A DNA stretch of 36,772 bases, taken from positions 1 to 36,772 of the IMG/VR virus record IMGVR_UViG_3300025168_000257; one strand, given 5' to 3'. The stretch comes from a virus. The notes under the pieces are model-generated. The model was not told where the DNA came from and searched no databases. It saw nothing but the letters and a program-made list of their open reading frames with translations. The translations under genes were made by a program, and so were the position numbers. Below, piece after piece: positions 21,701 through 32,800 of this stretch (its first letter is position 1; every line of letters starts with the position of its first letter).

Positions 21701-24615
21701 TAAACTTACCTATTTTTAATGGCTACTGCGGTTTTGGGTGGGGCTCTGTTTTACCTAAAGCTATAGAGTTAGATAAACAAAAATTTACAGAATTTTCAAA
21801 TGAAGAAAATGAATATATTTTAACCATTCCATCAGAATTTAATTTATTAAATACTGGTAATGCTTTTGATACAGATTTAAGATTGGGCCATAGAGGCCCC
21901 TCTGCTACTACTACAGATGATAATATTAGATCTAGGTATGATGTGGGAGGGGAAGATAATCCTTTATACCAGTATAGATCTAAAGTTTTAAGTTTAAGTG
22001 CTGACCCTGTTACGGTGTCTGAAACTTTTGAAAACGGTTTTCCTTTAACTGCAGATGTTTTAGATTATACTAGAGAACCTGTTCCTGATAATGGGTATTT
22101 TTCAGATTTATATGGCGAGTATAATCATTTTAATTTTAATCAAGTTTTACATTATAGGAAAAGTAATAATAATACAGCTTTAAATACTAAAACTGTATAT
22201 ATGCCGACAGCTAGAGTAAGAGCTGCAAACTATTATTTTAATGATACAAACGTAGATTTAGTTAATAATTATTTTGTAGTACATACAGAGCATCAGGAGT
22301 ATATCGAGGAGGTAATAGAAGAAGAAGAAGAGGAAGTAGCAGCATTACTTACTTTACCTCAAGTAGGAGATATAATTACTGAAGGTGGTATGGTAATAGA
22401 GATTAATGCGGATGGCTCAGGGGTGGTAGCTTTGTGGGGTACTAAAGGTAATACAGAAGGAGATTGGGTTCCTTTAAGTGAGGGTGAAACTTATGCAAAT
22501 CTTTTAGAAACTTCTAATAGAGTACCCGAAGGAAGCACAGTAGTTCCTACTGAGAATTATGTTTATTACCCTGATATACGAGGCAGAACTACAGAGCCTC
22601 TACTTACAATGAGTAATATGATAGGTGCACTTACGCAGAATGGATATGATGATTGGCGTGTTCCTTCTAGAGCAGAACTAATATCTTTAAATACTACTTC
22701 AGGATGGGACGCAGATAATAAAGCTTTTTTGAGAGCATCGTGGTCAAAATATATATGCCACATAGACGATACTCTTAAAAGAATAGATTTATTTGATATT
22801 CCTGCCTATGCAGCTTCTTCGCCCCCTGCTAGTCCTGCAAGAGGAAGGCCTGTTAGAGATTTTCAGCTTGATTTAAGCTTATACGAAGGGGAGGCGGGCG
22901 CAAGCTCTCGAGCAGTATCAAGAAATGTTAATACTGTAATATCTCAATTTGAAGAATTATATATACTTATAGCAGATCATTTTACTACTGATTTTGATCT
23001 TGAGTATAATGTTGGAGGATGTAATGATCCCGATGCATTTAATTATGATCCTAATGCCACTTATAATAATGGTACATGTGTAGACAGGGTATATGGATGT
23101 ATGCAATCTTGGTCTGATAATTATGCTATTGTAGATGACGATGGAAATGAAATTAATACAGATGACGGATCATGTTACACTACTATCTGTACTAATCCTG
23201 AAGCAACAGGAGATTATGGTGCAGGGTATAATTTAGATTTAGTAAACACAGTTAATGCTTACGCAGTAACTTATAACGAAACTGCTCTTATTGAAGCTGT
23301 CGATGGATTTACAACTGAACTTAATGAGGAGAATTACGAGGAATGTCAATTTACAAGTATACCTAGAAATTCTATTATAAGACTTGTTTGTGTTCCTTCA
23401 GATGAACTGGACACTGAGAGTTCTCCTGAAGTTTGTAATTATAATCCTGATATTACTTTTATTAGAGATCGTAGTACAAAAGATATTAGTAATTACACTA
23501 GTGATCCTGAACAAGTGTCTTTACCATTTTTAGATTTTATAAGAACAAACGCAGCAGACACTTCTTCTGAAGATATTCAATCTAAAGTTAAATTATTAAA
23601 TCATATAGTATACGGCGATAATTCACTTTTAGAATCTAATGATTGGCTTCAGTCAGGATTTAACATTTCAACTACGTTAGGAAACTCTTTTCCTTCAAAT
23701 GATATTACTGATAATATTGATACTATGGGTGAAGAAATTTCTAATAATCCTGAACATAGAATTAAACAAATTATTAGAGACTTTATTCTTGAGGGTTCGT
23801 TTAACTCTTCAGCAGCTGGACTGCAATACAATTGTGTTGAGAATCCTATACTACCTGATGGTACAGGAGGATGTTTTTTATATGCACCGTCTTTAGGAGA
23901 AGCTAATGATAGTGATTTAATTGCTAAATTTAAAGCATGTTCTGTAGGTCAAATACAAACAGCAAGTGCTTATGGTTGTACTAGTGAGCTTGTTTTTGAG
24001 GGTGGATTTATAGAAAGTGATGAATTTATTTCTAATCTAGCTGCATATCAAGCAGGTACAGGTTGTTCGGAAGGAGGGGAAACTCCAACTACTTTTTATA
24101 TTATTGGAGGAGATCTTGCATCTGAGTACGCAGATGTAGAACAGCAAAATGGAGTTATTATAAATGTTCTTAATTTACCTGTTTATTCTAGCACACAGCT
24201 AAGTAGCGTGGTTGGTGTTGGGTATTCTGAAGAGGTGTTAGACCTAAATTTAATTAGTGTTCGTAATTCAATATCTTTTAGAACTGGAAATCCTATTAGC
24301 ACTGCTATTTCAAGAAATTGTAATAACACTATATCTAATCCATTCCCTAATTCTTTTGAGGGATATTTGTATTTTGAAGACGGATCTGTTTACAATGGTG
24401 CAGAATGGGCTATAGAATTCAATGACTGTAGTAATGTATTTACTAAGTACAGTTACAACACTCCTGACAATACAAACCAAAAACTATATTATAGAAACGA
24501 GATTCTTAGAGGTTCAAACTTTAATGTAGCTCTTACAGATAAAGAATCTTTAGCCAAAAAAATGAGCAAAGTTATAAATAAAATTATTAATTTACCTATA
24601 TTTACCGACAATTAA
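18778..24615 (+). CDS. Giant virion metalloprotease with intact metzincin motif
   Basis: A 1945 aa protein. The start VYVPVIIHFHEYND (about 74-87) has M43 character. The zinc site HEFNHTLGSVH (394-404) is an exact HExxHxxGxxH. The probable Met-turn is EDLMHEDYCPC around M850, so about 400 residues are inserted between the two, including a coiled-coil part (about 475-545). Further on are an acidic stretch (about 1180-1190), a DUF1566/Lcl-type domain (about 1195-1350, YDDWRVPSRAELISL with W1293), a Cys repeat GC-x-DPDAFNYDPNATYNNGTC at 1414-1434 and a degenerate second repeat. No signal peptide is seen, which fits a virion protein. The enzyme may cut host surface proteins or matrix. The C-terminus ends in a helix as in its neighbours. 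Confidence 0.75.
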   Translation: MAKVPYTQISKKISEGLGSANKNAVNLDCGNEYLVSINDGNDSTESMIRLALKSISKNFRDLPENCADGSCDTVYVPVIIHFHEYNDNYGFVIDVTRQQKYAKVASIFEALNRAFRGEYDATNDLDVELQSVIGHRLPGEDEDPPSHQLNTGVGGAVSYTRHYLRAIKDISYPTNIATYNTDSGGYEEELVPHKDLRELYPNIQFFFPERLKTEYIIEGFYKENTGCKVNFLNLLNTIDNTGLLFSDTRALLDQEYMYFASELPGALFWDSKILDSTFFAKLNTVQQILNSNTNEVNIQSFNINFGSAADGGFGAPSTTGTEGVDWGIIQNFRPNKTTTGGARDLIFSDYTFSINTSRYKSAFSAYGTTTPYSNAIVNLGLDFNQDILPQTLFHEFNHTLGSVHSWTMPTVCGSYLDADSYLNEDGSLKNVGAYQSFPGLNTISGNIPPGESSYNSFMLKEDFKVPFNYSVKDPLYIKRKRLYDKAVQDLNAAVLQDYQSAAIPGITSDSDYEDYIETLEERVAEYSNSLNEVNEFNVGNFLDISDDEKGYIEYLYNTFIPNITNNFNSRTTFINGEFGVSNPEINRSEDYNLSTTSLRLTLEDVIFGISSFWGGSYILKNPPTLNSGDDSNGFVFKIEEQKDIHYFRPTDIPGGDTIIRYSQFSDYNDNPSNLPEGWSLFTVDSLQKFVDSLPDLYPEEESLTDILNIIYPEYEALASSIMGLNSTVFSFWVSTDTTLSANEIGTQGSYVLISDDGALIQSGVNINNLSLICPLHKVHDALEDDSIAKQLVVNPANDDGTRKGPDVTTHIPFCDIDDDNKYDPYWMHNFNAWNSNYTEYPNNTPVEDLMHEDYCPCLHQTQVYHAIDNSYEFKIIGGGSYAWAAHAVMHNTFADTQIDSFTSSISEVNTGLNSRSNTSVDPDDYTDKIDFNYGLWLSNTTNRYKDGYDNSALYTIGNITDIALYRYSDSESTVLNLPIFNGYCGFGWGSVLPKAIELDKQKFTEFSNEENEYILTIPSEFNLLNTGNAFDTDLRLGHRGPSATTTDDNIRSRYDVGGEDNPLYQYRSKVLSLSADPVTVSETFENGFPLTADVLDYTREPVPDNGYFSDLYGEYNHFNFNQVLHYRKSNNNTALNTKTVYMPTARVRAANYYFNDTNVDLVNNYFVVHTEHQEYIEEVIEEEEEEVAALLTLPQVGDIITEGGMVIEINADGSGVVALWGTKGNTEGDWVPLSEGETYANLLETSNRVPEGSTVVPTENYVYYPDIRGRTTEPLLTMSNMIGALTQNGYDDWRVPSRAELISLNTTSGWDADNKAFLRASWSKYICHIDDTLKRIDLFDIPAYAASSPPASPARGRPVRDFQLDLSLYEGEAGASSRAVSRNVNTVISQFEELYILIADHFTTDFDLEYNVGGCNDPDAFNYDPNATYNNGTCVDRVYGCMQSWSDNYAIVDDDGNEINTDDGSCYTTICTNPEATGDYGAGYNLDLVNTVNAYAVTYNETALIEAVDGFTTELNEENYEECQFTSIPRNSIIRLVCVPSDELDTESSPEVCNYNPDITFIRDRSTKDISNYTSDPEQVSLPFLDFIRTNAADTSSEDIQSKVKLLNHIVYGDNSLLESNDWLQSGFNISTTLGNSFPSNDITDNIDTMGEEISNNPEHRIKQIIRDFILEGSFNSSAAGLQYNCVENPILPDGTGGCFLYAPSLGEANDSDLIAKFKACSVGQIQTASAYGCTSELVFEGGFIESDEFISNLAAYQAGTGCSEGGETPTTFYIIGGDLASEYADVEQQNGVIINVLNLPVYSSTQLSSVVGVGYSEEVLDLNLISVRNSISFRTGNPISTAISRNCNNTISNPFPNSFEGYLYFEDGSVYNGAEWAIEFNDCSNVFTKYSYNTPDNTNQKLYYRNEILRGSNFNVALTDKESLAKKMSKVINKIINLPIFTDN

Positions 24616-24622
24616 TTCTACT

Positions 24623-25312
24623 ATGGCAATTACGATACAACAATTACAAGATAGGTATACAAAAGCTAACGCAGAGTTAGACTCTTATGGGATTAATATT
24701 TCAGATAAATTAGCTAATGGTACTGCTACAGCAAATCAAGTTAGAAAATTTAATTTAATGTCTGCTTGGATTTCATTTATATCAAGTAGGCTTACAGCCC
24801 CTATAGTTATGCAAGCTTCTGCTCCTTCTAGTATAATTTTAAATATACCTAGCTATGTTGAAGCTGATACAACTAGAGATATAACAATGGGAATAGAAAA
24901 TTCTTACGGACGATACATACCCATAATAAGTATTATTAATTATAATGTGGGTATCACACCAGATCCAGATATATATTATACTTATGACTTATTCAAAACA
25001 AATGTAAATCCACTTGCTTCTTATATAGATGAGCAGGGTATTAATAGAGGGGACTTTTCATTTAGTTTTTCTAATTCAAGTCCTACAACATTTACTTTAA
25101 ACTTCCCTCAAACTTCAGACTTTAATGGTCAAAAATTATCATGCAGTACTAATATAAACGCAGGTGATTACACAACATATTTGGCATCTTTACCTTCTTT
25201 ATCTAAAGGAGTTAATGAGTATAAGTTAGGACAATCTTTATCCTCTGAGGTTATGTTAAACTATAATAAAGCTTTAGAAGAGATAGCTATCGAACTTAAT
25301 ATTTCATACTGA
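24623..25312 (+). CDS. Tail module protein, 229 aa
   Basis: The N-terminus is helical (IQQLQDRYTKANAELDSYG), followed by a loop NGTATANQVRKFNLMSAWISF. The middle and end are beta: SSIILNIPSYVEADTTRDIT and FSFSFSNSSPTTFTLNFPQ, which fit strands of a sandwich. The C-terminal 25 residues are again helical. It lies between the giant protease and the tail-fibre gene. No catalytic motif, signal or membrane segment is present. It may be an adaptor holding the fibre. The family is unknown. Confidence 0.6.
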   Translation: MAITIQQLQDRYTKANAELDSYGINISDKLANGTATANQVRKFNLMSAWISFISSRLTAPIVMQASAPSSIILNIPSYVEADTTRDITMGIENSYGRYIPIISIINYNVGITPDPDIYYTYDLFKTNVNPLASYIDEQGINRGDFSFSFSNSSPTTFTLNFPQTSDFNGQKLSCSTNINAGDYTTYLASLPSLSKGVNEYKLGQSLSSEVMLNYNKALEEIAIELNISY

Positions 25313-25326
25313 TAAAAAATATAAAA

Positions 25327-26871
25327 ATGGCAAAAAAAATAAATTTACCTAAAGCTTATTCAAGCGCAAAAGGAGACTTAATAACTGTTTTACAGAACGG
25401 AGTTGAGAAAAATATAACTAAAAAAGATCTTCTTAAATATTTAGAAGATTCTGTTTCTACTATATCTAAAGATATAAATTCTCTTCAAAGACAAATTAGT
25501 AGAAAAACTATAGATAAAAATACACCGTCTTTTAATTCTGCAATATCTGCAAAGAGCCCAAAAGTTGCTAATCATCTTACAACTAAAGGCTATGTGGATA
25601 CTGCGTTACATAATGTAGTAAAAAATGACGGAACTACTAAACTAGTAAAGACTTTATCTTATAGAAATTCTCCCCCTTCTTTCACGGGTAATGATGTTGT
25701 CACTAAAAATTATATAGACTCCAGACTACAGCGAGCTTTAAAAACAGTTATTTCAATTGCAGGCCTTGATGGTTATCCTGAGGCATCTATGGGAGATACT
25801 TTTATTGTTACAAATAACATAGATCGTTACGCAGTAGATGGTCCTGAAATACAGGAAGGAGATTTACTTATATGTTTAGAGTCTTCTGTTGGCGGAGCAC
25901 ATAGTGCTGTAGGGCATCAATTTGCTATTTTAAATACAAACATAGTTAATGCTGACACTACCTCTGCAGGTATAATAAGAGTGGCCACGGAAGATGAGGT
26001 ATTAGGTTTTAATTCAGACGACTCTGCAGTAACTCCAGTAAGTTTAAAAACAGTAATTGAATCGGGGAGTGAGTATAGTAGAATTCAAGTAGTTACTCCA
26101 ACCTACAGTATACTAGAAGAAGACAAAGGTATTATAGGTGTAGATACTTCTAACCATTCTATTACTTTAACATTACCGTCTATAGGAAGATTACTCCAAC
26201 CTAAAATTGTAAAGTACGTTATTAAAGATGAAAGTGACAGTGCATCTAAAAATACTATTAAAGTTGTAGCTTCGGGAGGTAATACTATACAGGGTAAAAG
26301 AACTGTTATTTTGTCTACTAATGGAGAATCTCTTAAATTATATAATGATGGGAGCAACAAGTGGTATAAAGAAAGTAATGTAAGTTCTTCAGGTTCTGGG
26401 GGTGTAGGTTCAGGAGTTAAAACATTTAATACTTCGAATGTAACTACTGGTGAAAGAGCTCTTACTACAGGGGCTTATGAATCAGTAATGAGTATAGATA
26501 TAGATTTATCTGAGTATCCTATAGGAACAGGATTTAAGGTTGTATCGCATTGTAAAGCCGCAGCAACCAGTAACGCTAAAAAAATTGCTATAGGATTAAA
26601 TGGTTCTCAAAAACTAGAATCTAGTTTAACAGGTACTACTTCACCTAATGATAAATTTATTCATCATGAATTAACAGTTATGAATTCTGACACTCCAACT
26701 ACAATGGCATTTGGTTTTGTTATGATAGGAGCAGATGATACATCTACAGGGTTTAGTAACGATTCTGAGTTTGATTGGAATAGTATTATAACAATTAGCC
26801 TTGATGTTTTAGCAGCAACAGCTGCAACAGATGTTGATGTATATGCATTACAAATATTACCTTTGAGATAA
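25327..26871 (+). CDS. Tail fibre-like protein
   Basis: A 514 aa protein with typical fibre elements. N-terminal helical part 1-60 (KKDLLKYLEDSVSTISKDIN). HLTTKGYVD (about 85-93) and VVTKNYIDSRLQ (about 122-133) are fibre repeat ends of the xKGYVDxxL kind. NADTTSAGIIRVATEDEVLGF (about 208-228) with DDSAVTPVSLKT matches the tail-fibre repeat TxxGIVxxATxxEVxxGxxDxxAVTP found in many phages. The segment 250-340 has YKESNVSS and a glycine hinge GSGGVGSGV. A C-terminal beta sandwich (about 365-514) is likely the receptor-binding head. The protein is expected to be trimeric and to bind the host surface. Confidence 0.75.
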   Translation: MAKKINLPKAYSSAKGDLITVLQNGVEKNITKKDLLKYLEDSVSTISKDINSLQRQISRKTIDKNTPSFNSAISAKSPKVANHLTTKGYVDTALHNVVKNDGTTKLVKTLSYRNSPPSFTGNDVVTKNYIDSRLQRALKTVISIAGLDGYPEASMGDTFIVTNNIDRYAVDGPEIQEGDLLICLESSVGGAHSAVGHQFAILNTNIVNADTTSAGIIRVATEDEVLGFNSDDSAVTPVSLKTVIESGSEYSRIQVVTPTYSILEEDKGIIGVDTSNHSITLTLPSIGRLLQPKIVKYVIKDESDSASKNTIKVVASGGNTIQGKRTVILSTNGESLKLYNDGSNKWYKESNVSSSGSGGVGSGVKTFNTSNVTTGERALTTGAYESVMSIDIDLSEYPIGTGFKVVSHCKAAATSNAKKIAIGLNGSQKLESSLTGTTSPNDKFIHHELTVMNSDTPTTMAFGFVMIGADDTSTGFSNDSEFDWNSIITISLDVLAATAATDVDVYALQILPLR

Positions 26872-26877
26872 TAAGAT

Positions 26878-29800
26878 ATGATACAGAGTTTAAGAAATGC
26901 AATAAACGATGGTAAAACTACAGGAAGCCCTGTAGCGATAGAACTTAAATACTCATTACAAGATTTAAGTTCTATTGTTGTAGATCATCCTACATTAGTA
27001 AATGTAAAAATTATACCTGGTACTTATATAACTGAAGAACAATTTAAACTAGAAGTGTTTAATGCTTTTACTCAGTGGCAAGTTTTATTTAATTCTTTGT
27101 ATCAAGACTACGTTCAATTAACTTTTGTTTCTAGTAAATCTACTTCTGATATAAGTATTAATTTTAATGCATCTCTAGTTCCATTATTTTCTGTAACAAA
27201 TACTTCTATACAACTAAACTTAGGAATAAACTGGTCTATTATAAATCAAGTTGGAGGCTTATCTCTTTTAAATTACTTGGTTCAGAGTATAGGAAAAACT
27301 TTAAGTGTTGCAGAAACACTTGTACTTTCTCCTATGAATCCTTCTAATCTAGGACTTAATTATATAAATCTTTTTGGGTTAACTGTTTTAGAAGATGGTA
27401 TTTTATCTGCAGGCTATTTAAATAATTATAGTTCTATAAGTAATAATATTGTAAATATATACGGATCGAGTAATAGTGCAATTCCTTACATATTAGGATG
27501 CACAAATCCTTTAGCTAGTAATTATGATTCTTTAGCTACTGTAGATAATAATACTTGTATAATTCCTGACACTGAAACTTTATCTTATAATAGAGATAAT
27601 GTAATTTATAATGCAGATGGAGATCAATATTATTTAGCTAACAATCAAACTGTATATGCTATTATTGCAGATACTTTTGGGGATAGCAATGCTAGTACTA
27701 TACAAGATACGAGTGGAAGTAATACATCCCTACCTTTAACTATATCAGATACTGTTCCTTTTACTTCTTTAGTTATTACAGATAAAGAAGCAAGTATTTA
27801 TGGAGATAGTATTGGCACAATTAGGTATTATATTGTAGCTTCTCAAGCTGGCGACATTCAGATATTTAATAAAGATGGACTTCTTTTATCAGCAAGCACT
27901 GATACAGCTCAAAGTTTTACGTTTGCTAACGAATCTATATCTCCATTACAATATCTTTCTCATTTTAATTTTAATTACAAATATTTAGGGGAGGGAAAAC
28001 ATGATGTTAAATGGTTTAGCAAGAATGGAGACTTTAATAGAATAGTTTTAAATGATTCTATAGCTCAACAGAATGCTGCTGGAGAGGTAATAGCTGCATG
28101 TGATTTAGACACTTATACTTATGGTAATGCTGAAAGCGTAAATTATAGAAGTGTGAAGCCATTATCAGACAGTCTGGGAGCCCATATAAGTGTCACAGAA
28201 AGTGGAAAAATTTCTACTTCTAATGAAACTTCCCTACCTATTTTATATTCTAATGTTATAAAAAATAACTCAAATTTTAATTCATTCGACGGTGAGTTTT
28301 TGGTTGATGTTTTAAACTTTGACAATAATAAATTTTCTGAAGCATCTACAATAAATTTAAAATCTTTTATTGTACCAACTTTTACTGGGGACTTTGCAGT
28401 GTATGTAGATTTAAGAGCGAATTTTTTACAGATAGCAAGAGCAGATTTATCTATAACAGAATCAGATAATATATATAGTGTATGGGTAGGAGATTCTAAA
28501 ATTAATAATTTAGATGATGGAGAGTTTGATTTCTCTAATGTAGATTATAATTTTGATGGTGATGGGTCTAGTCTTTCTGAGGTTAGAAATACTGCGGCAG
28601 ATTTACACCCAGCATTTAGTGAAAATAATAATACTATTGTATTAAGACCTTTTAGTTTAGGTTTTAGTTTTGATAGTGATGGACTTGATGCTTTAAGTAA
28701 TAAAGAGTGGGAGGCAGGAGAATTTAAAAATGGAGAATCTGAAGTAGATGAAGCTGCTTATGGCCAAATAGTAGTTTCTATTGGTAATAAATTATGTAAA
28801 AATTCTTTTTTCTCTGACACTACCACACTTAGTTATAGAGCTTGGGCATGTCCTAGTGGTAGTAGTTTTGCTACCAACTACCAAATATTTAATGAAAGTT
28901 TTTCAAACTCGGTTGATTTAATAAATAATACTTTTAATGATTTTAATCATATTGGAGATTTTCATTTAGCTATTGGTGTTAGTCATGGATTTATTCTAAC
29001 TAAGATTAACAATACAAACTTTTCTTTAGTTTCTCCAACCACAGAAGGTGGGCTAGAGATACATGTTCCAGGAGGTAAACCTGATATGGAAAACTTTAAT
29101 GGAGGTTGGCGTCCAGTCTCTATGCAGTTCTCTCCAAATGACAATTTTTTGTATACTATAATGGCTAATCCTGATGATGATACTGATAGAAAAATAGTAA
29201 TATATAATATATACGCAGGAAATGCTCAGTTTGGGTGCACCGACGCACAGTTGTCTACATCCATATCAGATACAGCAGTAGTAGTAGAGACATCAGATAT
29301 TGTTTATGAAAAAATAACTTTGCAAGATGATGGTAGTATATACATATGGTCAGAGTCACAAGACTATATAAAAATTACAGACCCTGATTTATTAGCATCT
29401 GTAAATTTATTTGAGTTCTATCCTACAAACTACATGTATACCAGATCTGGTTTAGAATATTTTCCCTCTTCTTCCTACGGTACAACTACCGAGTATGTCT
29501 CTGGCGTTTCTATATTTGATACTCTAGAGAATGGGTTAGACTTTGGACCCACTGATCCTAGAACAATATATTCTAATGTATATAATTCTAGTTCTGTAGG
29601 TCCTGGCATTGGAGAAGGAATTACGGCTATTAATAACTATGATTTTAATTCAAAAGTTATTGGGTCAGGATTTACTTATGATGTAGTTTCAGATTTTTTA
29701 ACATCTAATACAGAAACTAATACTGAAAGTATAATTGCAGTTGCAACCCAAACATCTAATGGTGGAGAGTTAAATACTGTATTATATTTAACAGCAGATT

Positions 29801-32800
29801 CTTCAAATAATGTTTCTATAAAGGAATATGATGGAACTACTTTAACTACGGATGACGCGTTTACTAATTTAGATTCTAAAGATTCAATATTTATTTTTCC
29901 ATTAAGAAATTTAAATGATGTTTATATGTGCGGTTATGTAGGAAAAAGAAATGCTGCAAATGGTTCAACACATATTATATTTAGAAATATTTCTGTTACT
30001 CCCGATATAACATCTTCGTATAACTATAGTGAGGGTCCGCTATCATATTCATCATTTTCATTAAGTGATGATACTACCCAAGTTATTCCAGGAAATAAAC
30101 TTATAGAACGCACTTCTGAAGGAGTTGTATTAGCTACAACTTCTTATGAAAAAACACAAGGTACAAATGAAGAAATTCCTACTGTAGATAGTAATAATAG
30201 GATAAGTATTAAACTTAAATTTTATGTAAAAAATTATAATGTAGACAATTGGCAAAACGATGCCGTTGGCACAATTGTACATCAGTTAGGTGAAAATAAA
30301 TTAACCGACAATGAAGATAATACATTCTCACTTTCCGCAGGATCATTTGTTCATACTAATATTTCTGTATCTCAAGACTCTTCTCTTATAGCTATTGCTT
30401 CAATGATTAAAGGAGAAGAAAATATAACTGAATGTGTTATTAGTGTATATAATTATACTGAGAATCCTGCCGTAGGGCAATCTCCTATTCATGGGGGTCG
30501 GGTAGGTAATACATTAAAGTTTACATCTGAAGATTTTTTAATAGACGAAGATTTAAACAAAATGTACGACACTGTTGTTAGAGGTTTAGAGTTTTCTCAA
30601 GACTCCTCTAAGCTGTATGTTTTATTTGGTAAACACCAAACTGCAAACGACTCTAGTAATTTTTATACAAGCGATAATATTAATATTCTTACAAAAACTA
30701 ATAGAGTATTAAGGTTAGCAGTAGATACTGAAGAAAATACATTTAAGCTTGATGGCCCGTTAAATGAGCCTACACAGTTTTCACAACCTAGCAGATTAGC
30801 AGGGTCTTTTATGACTTATGATGCTGACGGTCTTTCTACTCAAGGAAATAGCACCCACAGAAATAACACTGCTATGACAGGATTATTTCTTAACTCCTCA
30901 GGTAATATTTATATATCTAATATTCAAAATTCAGATGACTATGTATATTCTTTGGGAGTTATTACCCAGCCTGACGATAGTGTATCTTCTAGATTAAATA
31001 GAACTGCTGCAATAAAACTTTACAATCCTGACGAAGAAGAACGTATTGTTGATGGCTCAATAGGATTTCCTTTAAATATTAATCAAGTACATAGGGTAGC
31101 AGATCCTTCTTTTGAAGCTATAGATCCAGGAACTCCTAATGCAGAAGCGGTGGAGGTATACGGATGTACAGATGGAACGGCTGCTAACTTTGATGAATTA
31201 GCAACTATTAATGATGGTTCATGTTCATACCTAGAGATACAAAATGAAGATTGTGAAGGTAACTGTGAACCAATTATATTTGATCCCGCTCAAGTTCCTT
31301 TAGTTAATAGTACTATGCAAGCCTTAATCAACGCTAATTCTAGCGGAGTAGGTTCTGAAAGAGAATTAGTTATAGATCCTTTGCCAGATCAACTTATAAG
31401 TTTATACACTTGTGATAAAAATACTATTTGTGGCTGTCAGGCTGTTTATTACTTTACAGTAAGTTATACTATAGATACTTTAGATGGAAGTGTTACAAAT
31501 AATCCTTGGGTAATGCCAGATTCAAGCACTTCTATAATAACTGTATCTGCAAATTTTGTATACATACCTATTGTAGATAGTTTAGGAAATCTTTTAGCTA
31601 ATTACCCAGGAGAAAGTACTAACGAATATAGTAATTTTGTAGGAGTGGATCCTGCAAACTTTTTCTTAGAAGAAGACTACGTAGAGGATTATTGTTTAAC
31701 ATGCACTGATTCCAGCGCTCCTAATTTTACATCGGACGGAGAAGTTACTCCTGCGGATTGTGAAACTTACACACCATTTTGTATACCTGATAATGGGATA
31801 GAAGCTGACGCTTGCGGAAAGTATGGTTGTACAGATTCAGTAGCATGTAATTATGATGAAGAGGCTACTCATGACAACGGTAATTGCACATACGAACCTA
31901 CAGGTATTAATGATTATGGCTACAGTATAGATGATATTTGTAATTGTAATGGATTTACTCCAGGATATAATTCTGCAGACTATTGCGGCGATTGCGACAC
32001 TGCCGAAGGTAGAGCAAATTTAAGATTAAAATCTGACACTCCTGGATGTGATTGTGATTCAAATCCACTTGAATTTACTGGCGGAGGATATTACGGAGAC
32101 TGTTCTGGTTTACAACCAACTGTTACAAATATAGCTTCTAATTGTTATTATAATATTTCTGGGGTATTAACTCCAGAGGATGGTACATATCTTAATAACT
32201 CTTGCGACTGTGAAGGAACTTTACCCACAGGCAGTAATTGTGATTGTTTTGACAATTTATCAGACGACCAAACACAATGCGATTGTGATACTGCTGTGTC
32301 TGTATATTATCCAGATCCAGATAATAATGGTTACGCAAGTTGTGACTTACCTGCTATAACTGTTTGCCAAAAAACAGCTACCTCTGCTACTTTTCATGAT
32401 ATGGAAAGTGCTAGTGATGGAGATTGGGTGGATATAATTACAGGAAATGTTTACACTCAAAGTGAAATAAATAGCGATTACATAGTAGGCCCAGTTAATG
32501 CTGGGCAGTGTGAACAATGTGCCACAGAAGGTCCTAATGGGGAAGAGCAGCAATACAATTCTTGTATTACAGAACTTGTATCTGATGCACCTAACTGTCT
32601 TTATTTATATAATTCTGAGACCGAACAAGCATATGTAAATCCTAATTATAACGATTATTATTTTAATGATGACTGCCAAGAATGTATGGCGGAAGGAAAT
32701 GATCAATGTTGTAATAAAGATGCTGCTGGTAATTCTATTAATGATGCTTGTGGTCAATGCATAAATCTAGTAGCACCAAATGGAGTTACTGTAACAGATA

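Noticed and set aside
22363-24615. Diversity-generating retroelement
   Set aside because: Only a DUF1566-like domain is present; there is no reverse transcriptase or template repeat in the window.
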